DNA from: Pseudolactococcus laudensis
GTDB lineage: Bacteria; Bacillota; Bacilli; Lactobacillales; Streptococcaceae
Reading direction: 5' to 3'
Assembly: GCF_013449735.1 (NCBI RefSeq)
Contig: NZ_JACBNY010000006.1
Coordinates: 40,441-104,440, forward strand
Length of the DNA stretch: 64,000 bases
A program made the translations under genes and the position numbers. Positions 44,467 to 54,445 of this stretch are shown here, one piece after another; within the stretch, counting starts at the first letter, position 1, and each line of letters opens with the position of its first letter. The notes under the pieces are model-generated. The model had not been told where the DNA came from, ran no database searches, and was given only the letters and a program-made list of their open reading frames with translations.

Positions 44467-45208
44467 GGCCTTCTCCCGTCATATCTTGCTCAAATAATAG
44501 TTTGCCAAAATCCAAACTAAAGGCTTTCTGAATATTGACCATTTGATAGGTCTCAGAAACCGGCCCTTGCGCAATGATGCCACGATTAATAATCACCAAA
44601 TCATCAAAATATTGCGTGACTTTGTTCAAGTCATGGTTGACAACAATCATCGTTTTGCCTGCATCAGACCATTGTTTTAAGATTGCCATAATCTTCTGCT
44701 CACTCGCCATGTCAATTCCAACAAAAGGTTCATCTAAAATGACGACAGCCGCGTCTTGAACGATCGCACGCGCAACAAAAACACGCTGCAACTGACCGCC
44801 TGACAAACTGCCTATTTGACGGTCTTTAAAATTAGCCAAATCAACTTGTGCGAGTGCGTCAAGTGCTGCTTGTTTTTCAAGTGGACCAGGACTTTTAAAA
44901 ATCCCCAACTTAGGATAAGTCCCTGTCAATACAAGGTCTAAGACATTGATTGGGAAGGTCAAATCAACAGCAGAGCGTTGTTCAACATAAGCGACTTGAT
45001 CTCGAACTTTTGTTAAAGGTTTTCCGTTAATGAAAGTTTGACCACTTTGGCTTTTAATTAAACCCAAAGCCCCTTTGATTAAAGTTGATTTCCCAGCACC
45101 ATTTGGTCCGATAATACCTGTAATTTTCCCTTTTTGACATGTCAATGACACGTGTTCCAAAATCAGTTCCCCTTGATAAGCTACCGTCAGATTTTTGATT
45201 TCAAACAT
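44459..45208 (-). CDS. mtsB: Manganese ABC transporter ATPase
   Basis: 249 aa. Walker A GPNGAGKSTLIKG (about 34-46), signature LSGGQLQRVF, Walker B VVILDEPFVGID, switch VNHDL. The Phe in EPFVGID is typical of metal-ABC ATPases of the ZnuC/PsaB type. Only 48 bases separate it from mntH upstream, so mntH-mtsBCA may be one transcript. Confidence 0.93.
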   Translation of the reverse strand: MFEIKNLTVAYQGELILEHVSLTCQKGKITGIIGPNGAGKSTLIKGALGLIKSQSGQTFINGKPLTKVRDQVAYVEQRSAVDLTFPINVLDLVLTGTYPKLGIFKSPGPLEKQAALDALAQVDLANFKDRQIGSLSGGQLQRVFVARAIVQDAAVVILDEPFVGIDMASEQKIMAILKQWSDAGKTMIVVNHDLNKVTQYFDDLVIINRGIIAQGPVSETYQMVNIQKAFSLDFGKLLFEQDMTGEGHV

Positions 45209-45256
45209 TTTTTTACTTTCTAAAATATACCTATGGTGTCAAAAGACTATCTTGAC

Positions 45257-46600
45257 TTAATAAAACATATCTATGATTAACTTGATATTTAAAATCGTCA
45301 AGGCAATCGCCGCAAACCACCCCAGACCAGCAATGATTTTTTTATTTTTAAACCGTTTGCCCATAATTTTTTCACTAGAGGTAAAATAAACCAGTGGAAT
45401 CATTGAAACAGGTAAGGCAATGGACAAGAAAACTTGTGAGCGAATCATCAAGGTATCAAGGCCACCTTCACGACCGTGATAATAAATCGCGGCAATCAAA
45501 ACTGGAATGACTGATAAGCCACGAGTGATTAAGCGACGTGCCCATGTTGGTACTTTTAAATTAATGAAACCTTCCATGACAATTTGACCAGAAAGCGTCC
45601 CTGTAATCGTTGAGTTTTGCCCTGATGCCAATAAGGCAACCGCAAATAAAGTGGACAATACGGGACTCGCAACAGCGCCTGCTAATTTATGGTCTTGCAA
45701 GGCGTTATATAGTGAGGTAAAAGTTCCTAGACCTTCACCACGACCGAAAAACATGGCAGCGCCCAAGACGAGTAATAAGGTATTAATAATAAAAGCAACG
45801 GTTAATTGAATGTTAGAGTCCCAAGTTAAAAAACGGACGGAACGTGCCACATCATCTTCATCTTTACGGTCATAGCTTCGAGTTTGGGCAATGGATGAAT
45901 GCAAATACAGATTATGCGGCATAACGGTTGCCCCCACAATCCCTAGAGCCATCGTCAACTGACCACGATTAAAGATTTCCTTTTGGGGGACAAAGCCTTT
46001 GAGCATGTCCGCAAGGACGGGATTAGAAATAGCGACTTCATAAACAAAGACGACCATAATCACGAGAATGAGGGTGATGACGATAGCTTCTATCTTGCGA
46101 AAACCGAGTTTCATCAAAAAGAGTAAAAGTAGGACGTCAAATACAGTCAAGATGACACCCCAAATGATAGGCAGACCAAATAATAAGTTCAGGGCAATGG
46201 CGCCACCGATAACTTCGGCGATATCTGTTGCCATAATGGCGAGCTCCGTAATAATCCAAAGGATGAACCCTACTCTTCTGCTAGTGTGTTTCCGTGTGGC
46301 TTGTGCTAAATCCAGCCCCGTGACGATGCCGAGTTTAGATGCCATATATTGTAAGAGCATGGCGATTAAACTTGACACGAGAACAACAGATAAAAGGAGA
46401 TAGCCGTACTGAGCGCCGCCACCAATTGAGGTAATCCAGTTACCTGGGTCCATATAACCTACTGCGACCAGAGCACCCGGTCCTGAAAAGGCGACAATAT
46501 TTTTCCAAAAACTATTGTTTTTAGGGATTGGTACTGTATCATTAATCTCCGCCAAACTTGGACCATTGGCGTACTCGACAAATTTCTTATGTTCTTTCAT
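45257..46600 (-). CDS. mntH: Nramp-type Mn2+ transporter MntH
   Basis: 447 aa with about 11 helices. The metal-binding motifs DPGNWITS (about 51, preceded by AVGYM) and MPHNLYLHS (about 223) are intact. Proton-coupled uptake of Mn2+. It lies between mntR and mtsBCA, forming a manganese locus with two different importers. Confidence 0.96.
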   Translation of the reverse strand: MKEHKKFVEYANGPSLAEINDTVPIPKNNSFWKNIVAFSGPGALVAVGYMDPGNWITSIGGGAQYGYLLLSVVLVSSLIAMLLQYMASKLGIVTGLDLAQATRKHTSRRVGFILWIITELAIMATDIAEVIGGAIALNLLFGLPIIWGVILTVFDVLLLLFLMKLGFRKIEAIVITLILVIMVVFVYEVAISNPVLADMLKGFVPQKEIFNRGQLTMALGIVGATVMPHNLYLHSSIAQTRSYDRKDEDDVARSVRFLTWDSNIQLTVAFIINTLLLVLGAAMFFGRGEGLGTFTSLYNALQDHKLAGAVASPVLSTLFAVALLASGQNSTITGTLSGQIVMEGFINLKVPTWARRLITRGLSVIPVLIAAIYYHGREGGLDTLMIRSQVFLSIALPVSMIPLVYFTSSEKIMGKRFKNKKIIAGLGWFAAIALTILNIKLIIDMFY

Positions 46601-46619
46601 GACAACTCCTATTTAAGAT

Positions 46620-46642
46620 ATTCAGACAACTATTTTGCCTGA
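46620..46642. promoter_or_regulatory. Imperfect palindrome upstream of mntH
   Basis: TTCAGACA at one end and TGCCTGAA at the other, spaced by seven bases, 20 bases before the mntH start. It could be an operator or a hairpin in the leader; no factor assigned. Confidence 0.35.
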
Positions 46643-46689
46643 ACTCGGTTTGATTCCTGTTAATGCTAGTGTGCTTTAAGATAGGTATT

Positions 46690-47349
46690 TTAATGACTAT
46701 AGTATTTCAACTGCCAACCATTCTTTTGAAAATGAGGAATGACAAATCTAACATCATCATCTGTTCTGACAATGACTGACCCATCACTCAAAACACTTGA
46801 TAGTGTCATAAATTTAGGTTGGTCTTGATTCAAACAAACTAAAAAGTCCTTTACTTCTTGTGAGAGCGATACAACTTCATAGCGATGCCCAACTTCTGCA
46901 TGATTTAAATCATGCGTGATAATTTCACCTTCCCAGAAACGTTCTGCTGGAATTTCTGAGCCATGTGGGTCAGTTTTGGGAAAATGCATGAGCGTATACA
47001 AGCGTTCTACTAATCTTTTAGAAGAGGAATGCTCCAAATTCTCCGCTTCTTCATGGACTTCATCAATCTGATAACCAGCTTGTTCAACTAAAAAAGTCTC
47101 CCAAACACGATGTGATTTGATGATAAACCTAGCTTCTCGATAGCCTTCGGGTTTTAAGAGTACGCCGTAATATTTTTTATGCTCGACTAATTTTTTTTTA
47201 GCCAAACGCTTAATCATCTCGGTTGCACTAGGCGCAGAGACTTTTAGATAATTGGCAACATCTGTAATACCAACCATCTTATCCGTTTTTTCTTCAAGCT
47301 GGTAAATAGCTTTTAGATAATCTTGTTCAGTTTTTGAAAATTCATCCAT
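46690..47349 (-). CDS. mntR: Mn-dependent DtxR-family repressor MntR
   Basis: 219 aa. Winged HTH 1-65 (KTEQDYLKAIYQLEE, VSAPSATEMIKRLAKKKLV), metal-binding dimer domain about 70-145 (HRVWETFLVEQ, with Glu and His ligands in EEAENLEH) and a C-terminal FeoA/SH3-like domain (150-219). It represses Mn uptake when Mn2+ is high. Adjacent Mn transporter genes and operator-like sequences in its promoter support the assignment. Confidence 0.93.
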   Translation of the reverse strand: MDEFSKTEQDYLKAIYQLEEKTDKMVGITDVANYLKVSAPSATEMIKRLAKKKLVEHKKYYGVLLKPEGYREARFIIKSHRVWETFLVEQAGYQIDEVHEEAENLEHSSSKRLVERLYTLMHFPKTDPHGSEIPAERFWEGEIITHDLNHAEVGHRYEVVSLSQEVKDFLVCLNQDQPKFMTLSSVLSDGSVIVRTDDDVRFVIPHFQKNGWQLKYYSH

Positions 47350-47378
47350 ATCGTACTTTCTAAATGTTTATAGTTGAT

Positions 47379-47407
47379 AGTTTAGCACTACCTAAAATAT
47401 TTGTCAA
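47379..47407 (-). promoter_or_regulatory. mntR promoter overlapped by MntR-like operator
   Basis: Minus strand TTGACA (47407-47402), 17 bases, TAAACT (47384-47379). An inverted repeat TTTAG-N6-CTAAA (47381-47396) covers the spacer and -10, the position of an autorepressor site. Confidence 0.75.
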
Positions 47408-47522
47408 GGATTTTAAGGATTAATTTAGCAGAGATTTTACATATAAATTGATAAGATACAATGGTTCGGTACAGATTTTTTCAGTATTTTAAACTAATAG
47501 ATAAAATTTAACTACCGATAAT

Positions 47523-47538
47523 TTAGTACTACCTAATC
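47523..47538. promoter_or_regulatory. Second MntR-like box
   Basis: TTTAG-N6-CTAAT with inner ACTACC shared with the first box, 142 bases further upstream of mntR. Weak -35/-10-like hexamers (TTGCTA, TACTAA) surround it on the minus strand. Confidence 0.5.
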
Positions 47539-47570
47539 TTTGCTAATAGCAATATTTATAGGTAACACTA

Positions 47571-47602
47571 AAAAAAGCCTGACTAGTCGTCAGACTTTAG
47601 AT
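47571..47602 (-). terminator. Terminator after restriction-modification cassette
   Basis: Minus strand AAGTCTGAC, loop GACTA, GTCAGGCTT with one wobble, then TTTTT. It lies 15 bases after the last gene of the cassette. Confidence 0.8.
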
Positions 47603-47614
47603 TTCTAAAAAATA

Positions 47615-48034
47615 TTAATAATAAGAAAATTTTACAGATTTTTCTAATAGATGCTTTAGTTTGGGATACTTGGCTATATATGCAAAACCTTGTGGTGCAT
47701 TTACACCCAATTCCCTCATGTCAGAAAGAAAAATAGGTTTTATCAGCTCTTCAAAACTAACAATCTCATATGCACGCATACCCCGTTTAATATTTTCGAT
47801 AAATTTATAGTTTCCAAGACCATATTCTTGGTCAGTACAAAGTTCAGAAATCGGATGTTTTACGGTCATCTTATATTTTATCGCCATAGTTGGTCTTGTT
47901 TCATAAACCCACATAACTAAATACTCTGAATCAAATTTTATATCCCAAGAACGAAATTCAAAATTTTTCTTTTTAATTTTTATCAGATCGTTATAATATG
48001 GATAAATGCTTAATAAAATCTCTATATTGTTCAT
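47615..48034 (-). CDS. ASCH/PUA-like domain protein next to restriction enzyme
   Basis: 139 aa, no membrane segment. LLSIYPYYNDLIKIKKKNFEFRSW is reminiscent of the ASCH-domain opening (site-of-action helix followed by KxxExR). The family binds RNA or modified bases. The assignment is tentative. The ATG overlaps the stop of the restriction enzyme gene by four bases, so it belongs to the cassette; AT-rich codon use as its neighbours. Confidence 0.45.
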   Translation of the reverse strand: MNNIEILLSIYPYYNDLIKIKKKNFEFRSWDIKFDSEYLVMWVYETRPTMAIKYKMTVKHPISELCTDQEYGLGNYKFIENIKRGMRAYEIVSFEELIKPIFLSDMRELGVNAPQGFAYIAKYPKLKHLLEKSVKFSYY

Positions 48035-48810
48035 AGACTATCTAAATATCTCGTAGAGTTCATTCTAATATATTCAAGATAATTTTCTTCCGTCAAAAGT
48101 TCTAAAAGTATATCATCAGCATTGATTAGTTCTGTCAACGCTCTCCAATTTGGTATTGGAATATCCAATCCAGTAGCGACTCTAGGCTTTTTCAAACGAT
48201 TCCATTTTTTTATTTCAGTCCCCGCTCTTATAGCTGAACTTGAACTATTTTCAGTATTATATTTATTTTTTACTTGTAAAAGAATTATATTATCTTGACT
48301 TAGATAGCAGAAGTCGACTGCCCTATAAATTGAGCCAGCACACCAATACCAACCATATGGCTCAAGAACTTCTGAAAGATATTCCTCTAAAATCGCACCA
48401 TTCATATTTTCAGCACTCATATAAACGAAATGCCCGAATAAATATTTTTCCAAAGTTTCTTCATCGTCACCAGTGTTAGTGGCAACTCTTTGCATTAGTG
48501 CAGAATCCCTTTCACCATATACTTTTAAAGGACGCTGTAAAGCTGGATTTTCCCGATCATCTACGTATTTCTTAAACCACTGAAATAAATATAATTCACA
48601 CATTTCTAATAGAGAGTTTGTTTCCTCTACTCGAATTTTTATAAATAACGAACCACCAGTTGCAACTGCATACTCAAAAAGAGTTTCCAAATTTAATCTA
48701 TATTCTTCTGACTCAACTGATCCAATTGTTTCGTTAAAACATTCATACGCCTCATCAACAGTTAATCCTTTACTAAACAAATCCTCAATATTGATATTTA
48801 ATTTCACCAT
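48031..48810 (-). CDS. Type II restriction endonuclease (PD-(D/E)XK, SinI/AvaII-like candidate)
   Basis: 259 aa from the ATG at 48810, with AGAGG seven bases upstream. The putative catalytic core is VDFCYLSQDNIILLQVKNKY (about 170-190), with Asp and the Q-V-K of an EVK/DVK-like triad. An AENMNGAILEEYL helix precedes it, as in SinI-type enzymes. Divergent from the cytosine-5 methyltransferase gene. Recognition of GGWCC-like sites is a guess from that resemblance. Confidence 0.65.
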   Translation of the reverse strand: MVKLNINIEDLFSKGLTVDEAYECFNETIGSVESEEYRLNLETLFEYAVATGGSLFIKIRVEETNSLLEMCELYLFQWFKKYVDDRENPALQRPLKVYGERDSALMQRVATNTGDDEETLEKYLFGHFVYMSAENMNGAILEEYLSEVLEPYGWYWCAGSIYRAVDFCYLSQDNIILLQVKNKYNTENSSSSAIRAGTEIKKWNRLKKPRVATGLDIPIPNWRALTELINADDILLELLTEENYLEYIRMNSTRYLDSL

Positions 48811-48831
48811 TTTAACACCTCTTTTATAAAA

Positions 48832-48845
48832 TGTATACGCATACA
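48832..48845. promoter_or_regulatory. Palindrome upstream of restriction enzyme gene
   Basis: TGTATACGCATACA, a 14-bp dyad with one mismatched pair, 22 bases before the restriction gene. The neighbouring methyltransferase carries an HTH domain that could bind it to delay restriction expression. Confidence 0.5.
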
Positions 48846-48989
48846 AATATTATAACAACTTAATCAATAAATTACAACTTAGTTAAAATTATAGGACTGT
48901 AAATTGTAATATAGTTTATTTTAAAAAGAAAATATAATATGATATAATATAAAAGAAGGGTCTAATAAAAGTTTCGCACGAGGTAGTTA

Positions 48990-50387
48990 ATGAAATTATA
49001 TGTTGAAGACGTAGCTAGTCAGTTAAAAATATCAGAGCAGTATGCCCGTAGAATAATGAAAGCTAACAAAATAAAGTCTATAAATGAAAATCGGAGTTGG
49101 CATACAACTCAAGATGAAATCGATAAATTTTTAGAATCTGGAGAATATGTTGTTAATCCAGATGATAGAAAAAGAAAATCTAATACCCTCCCCGAAATTG
49201 TTGCTTTATCTTTTTTTAGCGGAGGAATGGGATTGGATATTGGAATTAAAAACTCTGGAATAGAACCACTTCTTGCATGTGAAATCAATAAAGATGCTCG
49301 CGCAACAATTGTAGCTAACAATGATGAAATAGGATTAATCGGAGATATCTGGCAATGTAGTCCTGAAAAAATACGAAAGTATGCACGTATCCCTAAAGAT
49401 AAACAAATTGATTTTATATTTGGAGGACCTCCATGCCAAGCATTTTCAACAGCAGGTAACCGAAAAGGATTTGAAGATGCTCGAGGAGATGTATTTATCC
49501 GTTATTTAGACATCATTACTGAAATGAAACCCAGATATGCAGTTATCGAAAATGTTAGAGGTCTACAAACAACAGAAGCAGTATTAAATGATACAAATGG
49601 TCTGCCTGTAAAAGGCGGTGTTCTACATTATGGAATTGATCGTCTTAATAAAGCAGGGTATACTGTTTCATTCGAATTATACAATGCTGCAAATTTTGGT
49701 GCTCCTCAAAAGCGAGAACGTTTTGTCATTATTGCTAAATTAGGAAATGAAAAAGTTCCTTATTTAACACCAACTAATTCAGAAACAGGGGAATTTGGAC
49801 TTCCTTTATGGAACACTCTTGGTGATGCAATATCAGACATACAACAAAAAGAAATGACTTATACAGAAATTCCTAAAAATAGACGAGAGTGGTTTAAAAA
49901 AATACCTGAAGGTGGAAATTGGAAATCATTATCAGATAAAGAACAGCGTGAAGCCATGGGTAGAAAATACTATATGGGAGGAGGTAAAACTGGATTTTTT
50001 AGAAGATTATCTTTTAGTCAGCCTAGTCCAACTTTAGTTACTGTTCCAACCATGCCTGCTACAGACTTAATACATCCTACAGAATTACGTCCTTTATCAA
50101 TTGAAGAATATGCACGTATACAAGGATTTCCAGACGATTGGAAATTTTGTGGGAAAATTCAGGAAAAATATAAACAAATCGGAAATGCAGTACCTATTAA
50201 ATTGGGTGAGGCTATTGGTCACACAATTTTAAATGATATGAAAGGGATAAATGATAACTACTATGCGGGATTTAAATATTCTCGTTATAAAAACACTTCT
50301 GACACTTCATTTCCTAACTTATATAAAAAAAATTTCGAAAAAGTTATTCAAAATTCTAAAAATGAACAATTATTGCTTACGTTTTAA
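48990..50387 (+). CDS. DNA (cytosine-5) methyltransferase with N-terminal HTH
   Basis: 465 aa. Residues 1-55 form an Xis/MerR-like helix-turn-helix (VEDVASQLKISEQYARRIM). A linker precedes the m5C domain: motif I SFFSGGMGLDIG (about 75), motif IV GGPPCQAFSTAG with catalytic Cys (about 150), motif VI ENVRG, motif VIII QKRERFVII, motif X GNAVPIKLGEAIG. It protects the host from the divergent endonuclease and may regulate it through the HTH. RBS GAGG. Low-GC composition relative to the flanks suggests acquisition. Confidence 0.93.
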   Translation: MKLYVEDVASQLKISEQYARRIMKANKIKSINENRSWHTTQDEIDKFLESGEYVVNPDDRKRKSNTLPEIVALSFFSGGMGLDIGIKNSGIEPLLACEINKDARATIVANNDEIGLIGDIWQCSPEKIRKYARIPKDKQIDFIFGGPPCQAFSTAGNRKGFEDARGDVFIRYLDIITEMKPRYAVIENVRGLQTTEAVLNDTNGLPVKGGVLHYGIDRLNKAGYTVSFELYNAANFGAPQKRERFVIIAKLGNEKVPYLTPTNSETGEFGLPLWNTLGDAISDIQQKEMTYTEIPKNRREWFKKIPEGGNWKSLSDKEQREAMGRKYYMGGGKTGFFRRLSFSQPSPTLVTVPTMPATDLIHPTELRPLSIEEYARIQGFPDDWKFCGKIQEKYKQIGNAVPIKLGEAIGHTILNDMKGINDNYYAGFKYSRYKNTSDTSFPNLYKKNFEKVIQNSKNEQLLLTF

Positions 50388-50436
50388 AATTCTACCTCAA
50401 TACTAAGGACTCAAATTAAAAATATTCAGAACAATG

Positions 50437-50484
50437 AAAACCGTATGGAAATCGTTTATTTTAACGTTAATTCCATACGGTTTT
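50437..50484 (+). terminator. Terminator after methyltransferase gene
   Basis: AAAACCGTATGGAA (50437-50450) pairs with TTCCATACGGTTTT (50471-50484), a perfect 14-bp stem. Confidence 0.9.
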
Positions 50485-50639
50485 CCTATTTTAAAATAAT
50501 CTGAATTGGATTATTTTTTCAACTTTTATTTCTATATCTATATCTTATTCTTATAAATCAAACTTATCAATGATATTTCTATCTAATTTTTTCATAAATT
50601 CAACTTATTATCAGACTTTTGTTTTTTATACCTATCGCT

Positions 50640-52352
50640 TTACTCGAACCAGCTATCAACGGTTTTAGCATTAGCTTTAATCCATTTATCAGCCGCTTCA
50701 TCCGGTTTCATACCTGATTGAATATCAAGCATGACACTTTCCATATCATCCGTTTCCCATTTAAAGTTTTCCAAAACTTTGTAAACTTCAGGATGTTCAG
50801 ATTTTAAATTCTTACGAGCGAGGGTTTTAATGGCTTCATTGCCACCCATTGCAACTTTAGGGTCTTCCAGATAATGTAGTTTATACTTACTAAACATCCA
50901 GTGTGGTGACCAACCAGTGATGACAATATCTTCTTTATTTTTATAAGCTTTTTCAAGTGCTGAAACCATGGCACCACTTGATGAGGCTTGTAAACTCCAA
51001 CCTGAAAGGTTAGGATATGCCTTGATTGTATTTTCAGTAGAGGCCATAATACCTGCACCTGGTTCAATCCCAGTAATAACTTGTTTAGCTTGAGTTGTCA
51101 AATCTGAAATAGATTTAGCTGACATATAATCTGGTACTACAAGTCCTGTTTTTACACCATTTAAGTTCGTCCCAACGACTGTTAAGTCGTCTTGATATTT
51201 CTTAAGAAGAGGACCATGTGTATTAGGTAACCAGGCTGATAAGGTGGCATCAATTTGACCATTGGCGACTGATTGCCAGAGAACAGCATTATCAAGTGGC
51301 GTTAAGCTAACATCATAACCATGTTCTTTGAGCGCTTGTGCTAGTACATTTGTACTGGCAACTTCCGAATCCCACTCAACATAACCAAGGCTAATTTTTT
51401 CATGACTTTGACTAGTTGTCGCAAATGAATTCACGACACCACCACCGACCATCACTAATAATGTTGCGATAACAATCCAACGACGTTTGCGATTTTGTGG
51501 CAATTTTTGACCAGGTTTCGTGTTCAATTTTTGTGCAAAACGGTCCATAATAATGGCTAGAATAACCAAGGCAAGACCATTAACAAAACCTGCACCTATA
51601 TCAGCATGTTGAACTGCTGATAAGACACCACGACCAAGTCCTGGTGCACCAATCATACTTGCGGTAACAACCATTGATAGAGCCAACATAATTGTTTGAT
51701 TGGCACCTGCTAGAATAGTATTTTTAGCATTTGGTAATTCAAGTTTTAATAATTTTTGCCAAGAGGTTGCCCCAAATGAATCCGCCGCTTCAACCAAATC
51801 AACTGGTACTTGACGAATCCCAAGATTGGTCATACGAACTACTGGTGGCAAAGCAAAAATAATAGAGGCAAAGACACCCGGTACAACACCGATACCAAAG
51901 AAGGCAACGGCAGGAATCAAGTAAACAAAACCAGGCATGGTTTGCATAAAGTCCAGAATTGGTTGTACAATGGCTTGTGTGCGGTCAGATTTTGCCATAC
52001 CAATCCCAAGTGGTACACCGATAATTAAAGAAATCAGGGCTGACATGATAACCAAAGTCATGGTATTCATCAAATCTGACCAGAGTCCTTGGTTAGCGAT
52101 TAGCAGTAAACCTGCTAAAGCAAAAATCGGAAAACCCCATTTTTTAGGTGATGTGACGACAGCGATTAAAAAGATACCTGCAATCATCAAAAACATCGGA
52201 ATAGCAATTAATCCATCAGTCATGGCTGACATGAGTGCGTTACCGCCATTTTGGATGACATTAAAGAATCCTGACAGATGTTGCGTCAACCAGTCTACGC
52301 CATTTGTCACCCATTTTTCTACGGGTAGTTGGCTTACGAGTAAATTATGCAT
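50640..52352 (-). CDS. busAB: Glycine betaine transporter permease fused to binding domain (BusAB/OpuABC)
   Basis: 570 aa from the ATG at 52352, preceded by AAGGAGG; seven upstream in-frame codons are not needed. The permease part (about 40-285) has the inner-membrane signature ([25 protein letters not shown]). The extracytoplasmic betaine-binding domain (about 310-565) has [17 protein letters not shown] and Trp residues for the quaternary ammonium cage ([10 protein letters not shown]). It imports osmoprotectants under hyperosmotic stress. Overlaps busAA by eight bases. Confidence 0.95.
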   Translation of the reverse strand: MHNLLVSQLPVEKWVTNGVDWLTQHLSGFFNVIQNGGNALMSAMTDGLIAIPMFLMIAGIFLIAVVTSPKKWGFPIFALAGLLLIANQGLWSDLMNTMTLVIMSALISLIIGVPLGIGMAKSDRTQAIVQPILDFMQTMPGFVYLIPAVAFFGIGVVPGVFASIIFALPPVVRMTNLGIRQVPVDLVEAADSFGATSWQKLLKLELPNAKNTILAGANQTIMLALSMVVTASMIGAPGLGRGVLSAVQHADIGAGFVNGLALVILAIIMDRFAQKLNTKPGQKLPQNRKRRWIVIATLLVMVGGGVVNSFATTSQSHEKISLGYVEWDSEVASTNVLAQALKEHGYDVSLTPLDNAVLWQSVANGQIDATLSAWLPNTHGPLLKKYQDDLTVVGTNLNGVKTGLVVPDYMSAKSISDLTTQAKQVITGIEPGAGIMASTENTIKAYPNLSGWSLQASSSGAMVSALEKAYKNKEDIVITGWSPHWMFSKYKLHYLEDPKVAMGGNEAIKTLARKNLKSEHPEVYKVLENFKWETDDMESVMLDIQSGMKPDEAADKWIKANAKTVDSWFE

Positions 52353-53622
52353 CTTGCGCTTCCTCCTTTTCAATCACTTCAGTTACCATTGTCTCTGTTT
52401 CATTAGATTTAATTTCACTAGATTCTGTTTCAACAGCATCCTCATCTTCAGATTCCGTGTCTGCTAAAGCCTCAAGTACAAGTCCTCTAATGATGACACC
52501 GCGCAAACGACCCTCTTCAACAACGGCTACTGGCGTTGTCGCATCGTAGATAATTGGTAGAATATCTGAGATTAAAGTATCTGGCGTAATAATTGGCATG
52601 TCTACAATGACGTCCAACAAAGGCAATCGTTCTTTACGTGCACGAACTGCCGCATCTGCTGATAGATAACCACGGAAATTCCGATGTCTACCCACTGCAA
52701 CAAGACCTGAGACTTCCTCCTCTTGCATTCTACGAAGTGCAACAGTAGGTCCATCCACTGCGACATTGGTCGTCAAGGCCGGAATCATGATATTCTCTGC
52801 GACAAGGACCTTAGAGCGGTCAACACCTTCTGTAAAGGTTCTGACATAGTCGTTTTCAGGGTTGGTTAGGATTTCTTCACCCGTACCCACCTGCATGAGC
52901 TTACCATCTTTCATAATGGCGATGCGGTCACCGATACGCAATGCTTCATCTAGGTCATGTGTAATGAATACAATCGTTTTCTGAACGTTGGCTTGCAAAT
53001 CTAAGAGCTCATCTTGCATTTCTCGACGAACAAGTGGGTCTAGTGCTGAGAAGGCCTCATCCATGAGCAAGATATCTGGATCATTGGTTAAGGCGCGTGC
53101 CAAGCCGACACGCTGTTGCATCCCGCCTGATAGTTGAGCTGGATACTGGTCTTTAAAGGCTAATAACTTAGCATTATCAAGGGCTTGTTCTGCACGTTTT
53201 TGACGTTCTTCTTTTGGAACGCCTTGAATTTCAAGACCAAACTCTGTATTTTCCAAGATTGTCCGATGTGGCAACAAGGCAAAGTTTTGGAAGACCATAG
53301 ACATCTTACGACGTCTAATATCTAGCAACTCTTTTTTATTCAATTTCGTGATATCTTGACCATCAATGATGAGCTGTCCTGCTGTTGGCTCAGACAAGCG
53401 ATTCAATAGTCGAATCAAGGTAGATTTACCTGACCCTGATAGACCCATGATGACGAAGATTTCACCTTCATTAATAGATAAATTAATGTCGTAAACACCG
53501 ACAGTACTACCTGTCTTTTTAAGAATTTCGTCTTTACTGACATTTTGTTTGACTAACTCCAGTGCTGCCTTACGGCGCTTTCCGAATATTTTAGTCAATT
53601 GTTTAATTTCAACTTTCGGCAT
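52345..53622 (-). CDS. busAA: Glycine betaine ABC transporter ATPase (BusAA/OpuAA)
   Basis: 425 aa from the ATG at 53622, preceded by AAGGGGG. Walker [13 protein letters not shown] (about 64-75), signature [12 protein letters not shown], Walker [14 protein letters not shown]. Tandem CBS domains cover about 275-385. The C-terminus is a long acidic tail (about 40 residues, rich in Glu/Asp/Thr/Ser). In lactococcal OpuA the CBS pair and anionic tail sense ionic strength; here the tail looks longer than usual. Transcribed from a BusR-controlled promoter. Confidence 0.95.
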   Translation of the reverse strand: MPKVEIKQLTKIFGKRRKAALELVKQNVSKDEILKKTGSTVGVYDINLSINEGEIFVIMGLSGSGKSTLIRLLNRLSEPTAGQLIIDGQDITKLNKKELLDIRRRKMSMVFQNFALLPHRTILENTEFGLEIQGVPKEERQKRAEQALDNAKLLAFKDQYPAQLSGGMQQRVGLARALTNDPDILLMDEAFSALDPLVRREMQDELLDLQANVQKTIVFITHDLDEALRIGDRIAIMKDGKLMQVGTGEEILTNPENDYVRTFTEGVDRSKVLVAENIMIPALTTNVAVDGPTVALRRMQEEEVSGLVAVGRHRNFRGYLSADAAVRARKERLPLLDVIVDMPIITPDTLISDILPIIYDATTPVAVVEEGRLRGVIIRGLVLEALADTESEDEDAVETESSEIKSNETETMVTEVIEKEEAQDA

Positions 53623-53702
53623 AAATTCCCCCTTTTTATTCCGCTTTTGTGATAAAATTATTTTATAAGTGACAACCCTTTTAAAAAAACAAGTTGCCTC
53701 CA

Positions 53703-53744
53703 AGTGACATTTTTAATTTTACACACAAATTGTCACTTTGTCAA
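53703..53744 (-). promoter_or_regulatory. busA promoter with bipartite BusR operator
   Basis: Minus strand TTGACA (53744-53739), 17 bases, TAAAAT (53721-53716). AGTGACA (53703-53709) and TGTCACT (53731-53737) form an inverted pair with a 21-base spacer, straddling the -10. A further AAGTGACAA lies at 53667-53675. BusR is known to read two half-sites held apart at fixed distance. Confidence 0.85.
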
Positions 53745-53799
53745 CCTTTTTTACTTTTAACGGATTTTTAAGTACTTCGTCAATAGAAAGACCCGATAT

Positions 53800-54426
53800 A
53801 TGAAAACAATTCGAGAACCTCGCTACCGTCAAATTGCTTATGCTATTGCTGAAAAAATCGCTAATGGTGACTATCCAATTGGAACTAAGTTACACGCTAG
53901 ATCAACACTTTCTGCACAATTTGGTGTCTCATCCGAGACAGCACGTAAAGCCATCAGCATTTTAAGTGACCTTGACATTGTCCAAGCTGTCCATGGCTCT
54001 GGTGTCAAGATTTTATCTCAGGAAAAGGCTAAAAATTTCTTAAACCAGGCAGAAGAAACTTCTACAATCCAAACCTTACACGCTCAAATCGATAATATTA
54101 TGACTGTTCAGAAAACGGCGATTGAGAATCTATCAGAGTCACTTGCCACTTTATTTGAACAAACAGCACGCGTTCAGAAGAAAAATCCGTTGGCACCACA
54201 TGAACTCCTACTTTCTGAAACATGTGAATATATTGGTCAATCGATTTCGCAGCTTAATTTTTGGCAAACAACAGGGGCCACTATCGTTGCTTTTTTACAC
54301 AACGATGAATTGGTCTTATCGCCTGGTCCCTATGCGATTTTAGAAAAAAATGATACGATATATTTTGTCGGAAATGAAACAACTTTTCAGAATGTAAAAA
54401 CTTTCTTTTATCCTTCGTCGGATTAA
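53800..54426 (+). CDS. busR: BusR, c-di-AMP-responsive repressor of busA
   Basis: 208 aa. GntR-type winged helix 1-72 (IGTKLHARSTLSAQFGVSSETARKAI), a coiled-coil linker about 80-125 (TLHAQIDNIMTVQKTAIENL), and a C-terminal RCK_C/TrkA-C domain about 130-206 (GPYAILEKNDTIYFVG) that binds c-di-AMP. With c-di-AMP it represses betaine uptake. Divergent from busA. The same window holds the cyclase CdaA. The ribosome site is weak (AGAAAG). Confidence 0.94.
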   Translation: MKTIREPRYRQIAYAIAEKIANGDYPIGTKLHARSTLSAQFGVSSETARKAISILSDLDIVQAVHGSGVKILSQEKAKNFLNQAEETSTIQTLHAQIDNIMTVQKTAIENLSESLATLFEQTARVQKKNPLAPHELLLSETCEYIGQSISQLNFWQTTGATIVAFLHNDELVLSPGPYAILEKNDTIYFVGNETTFQNVKTFFYPSSD

Positions 54427-54445
54427 AGATTTAGCTAATAAAAAT

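Noticed and set aside
48240..48479. 79-codon frame opposite the restriction enzyme
   Set aside because: Antisense shadow in an AT-rich gene with intact coding features on the other strand.
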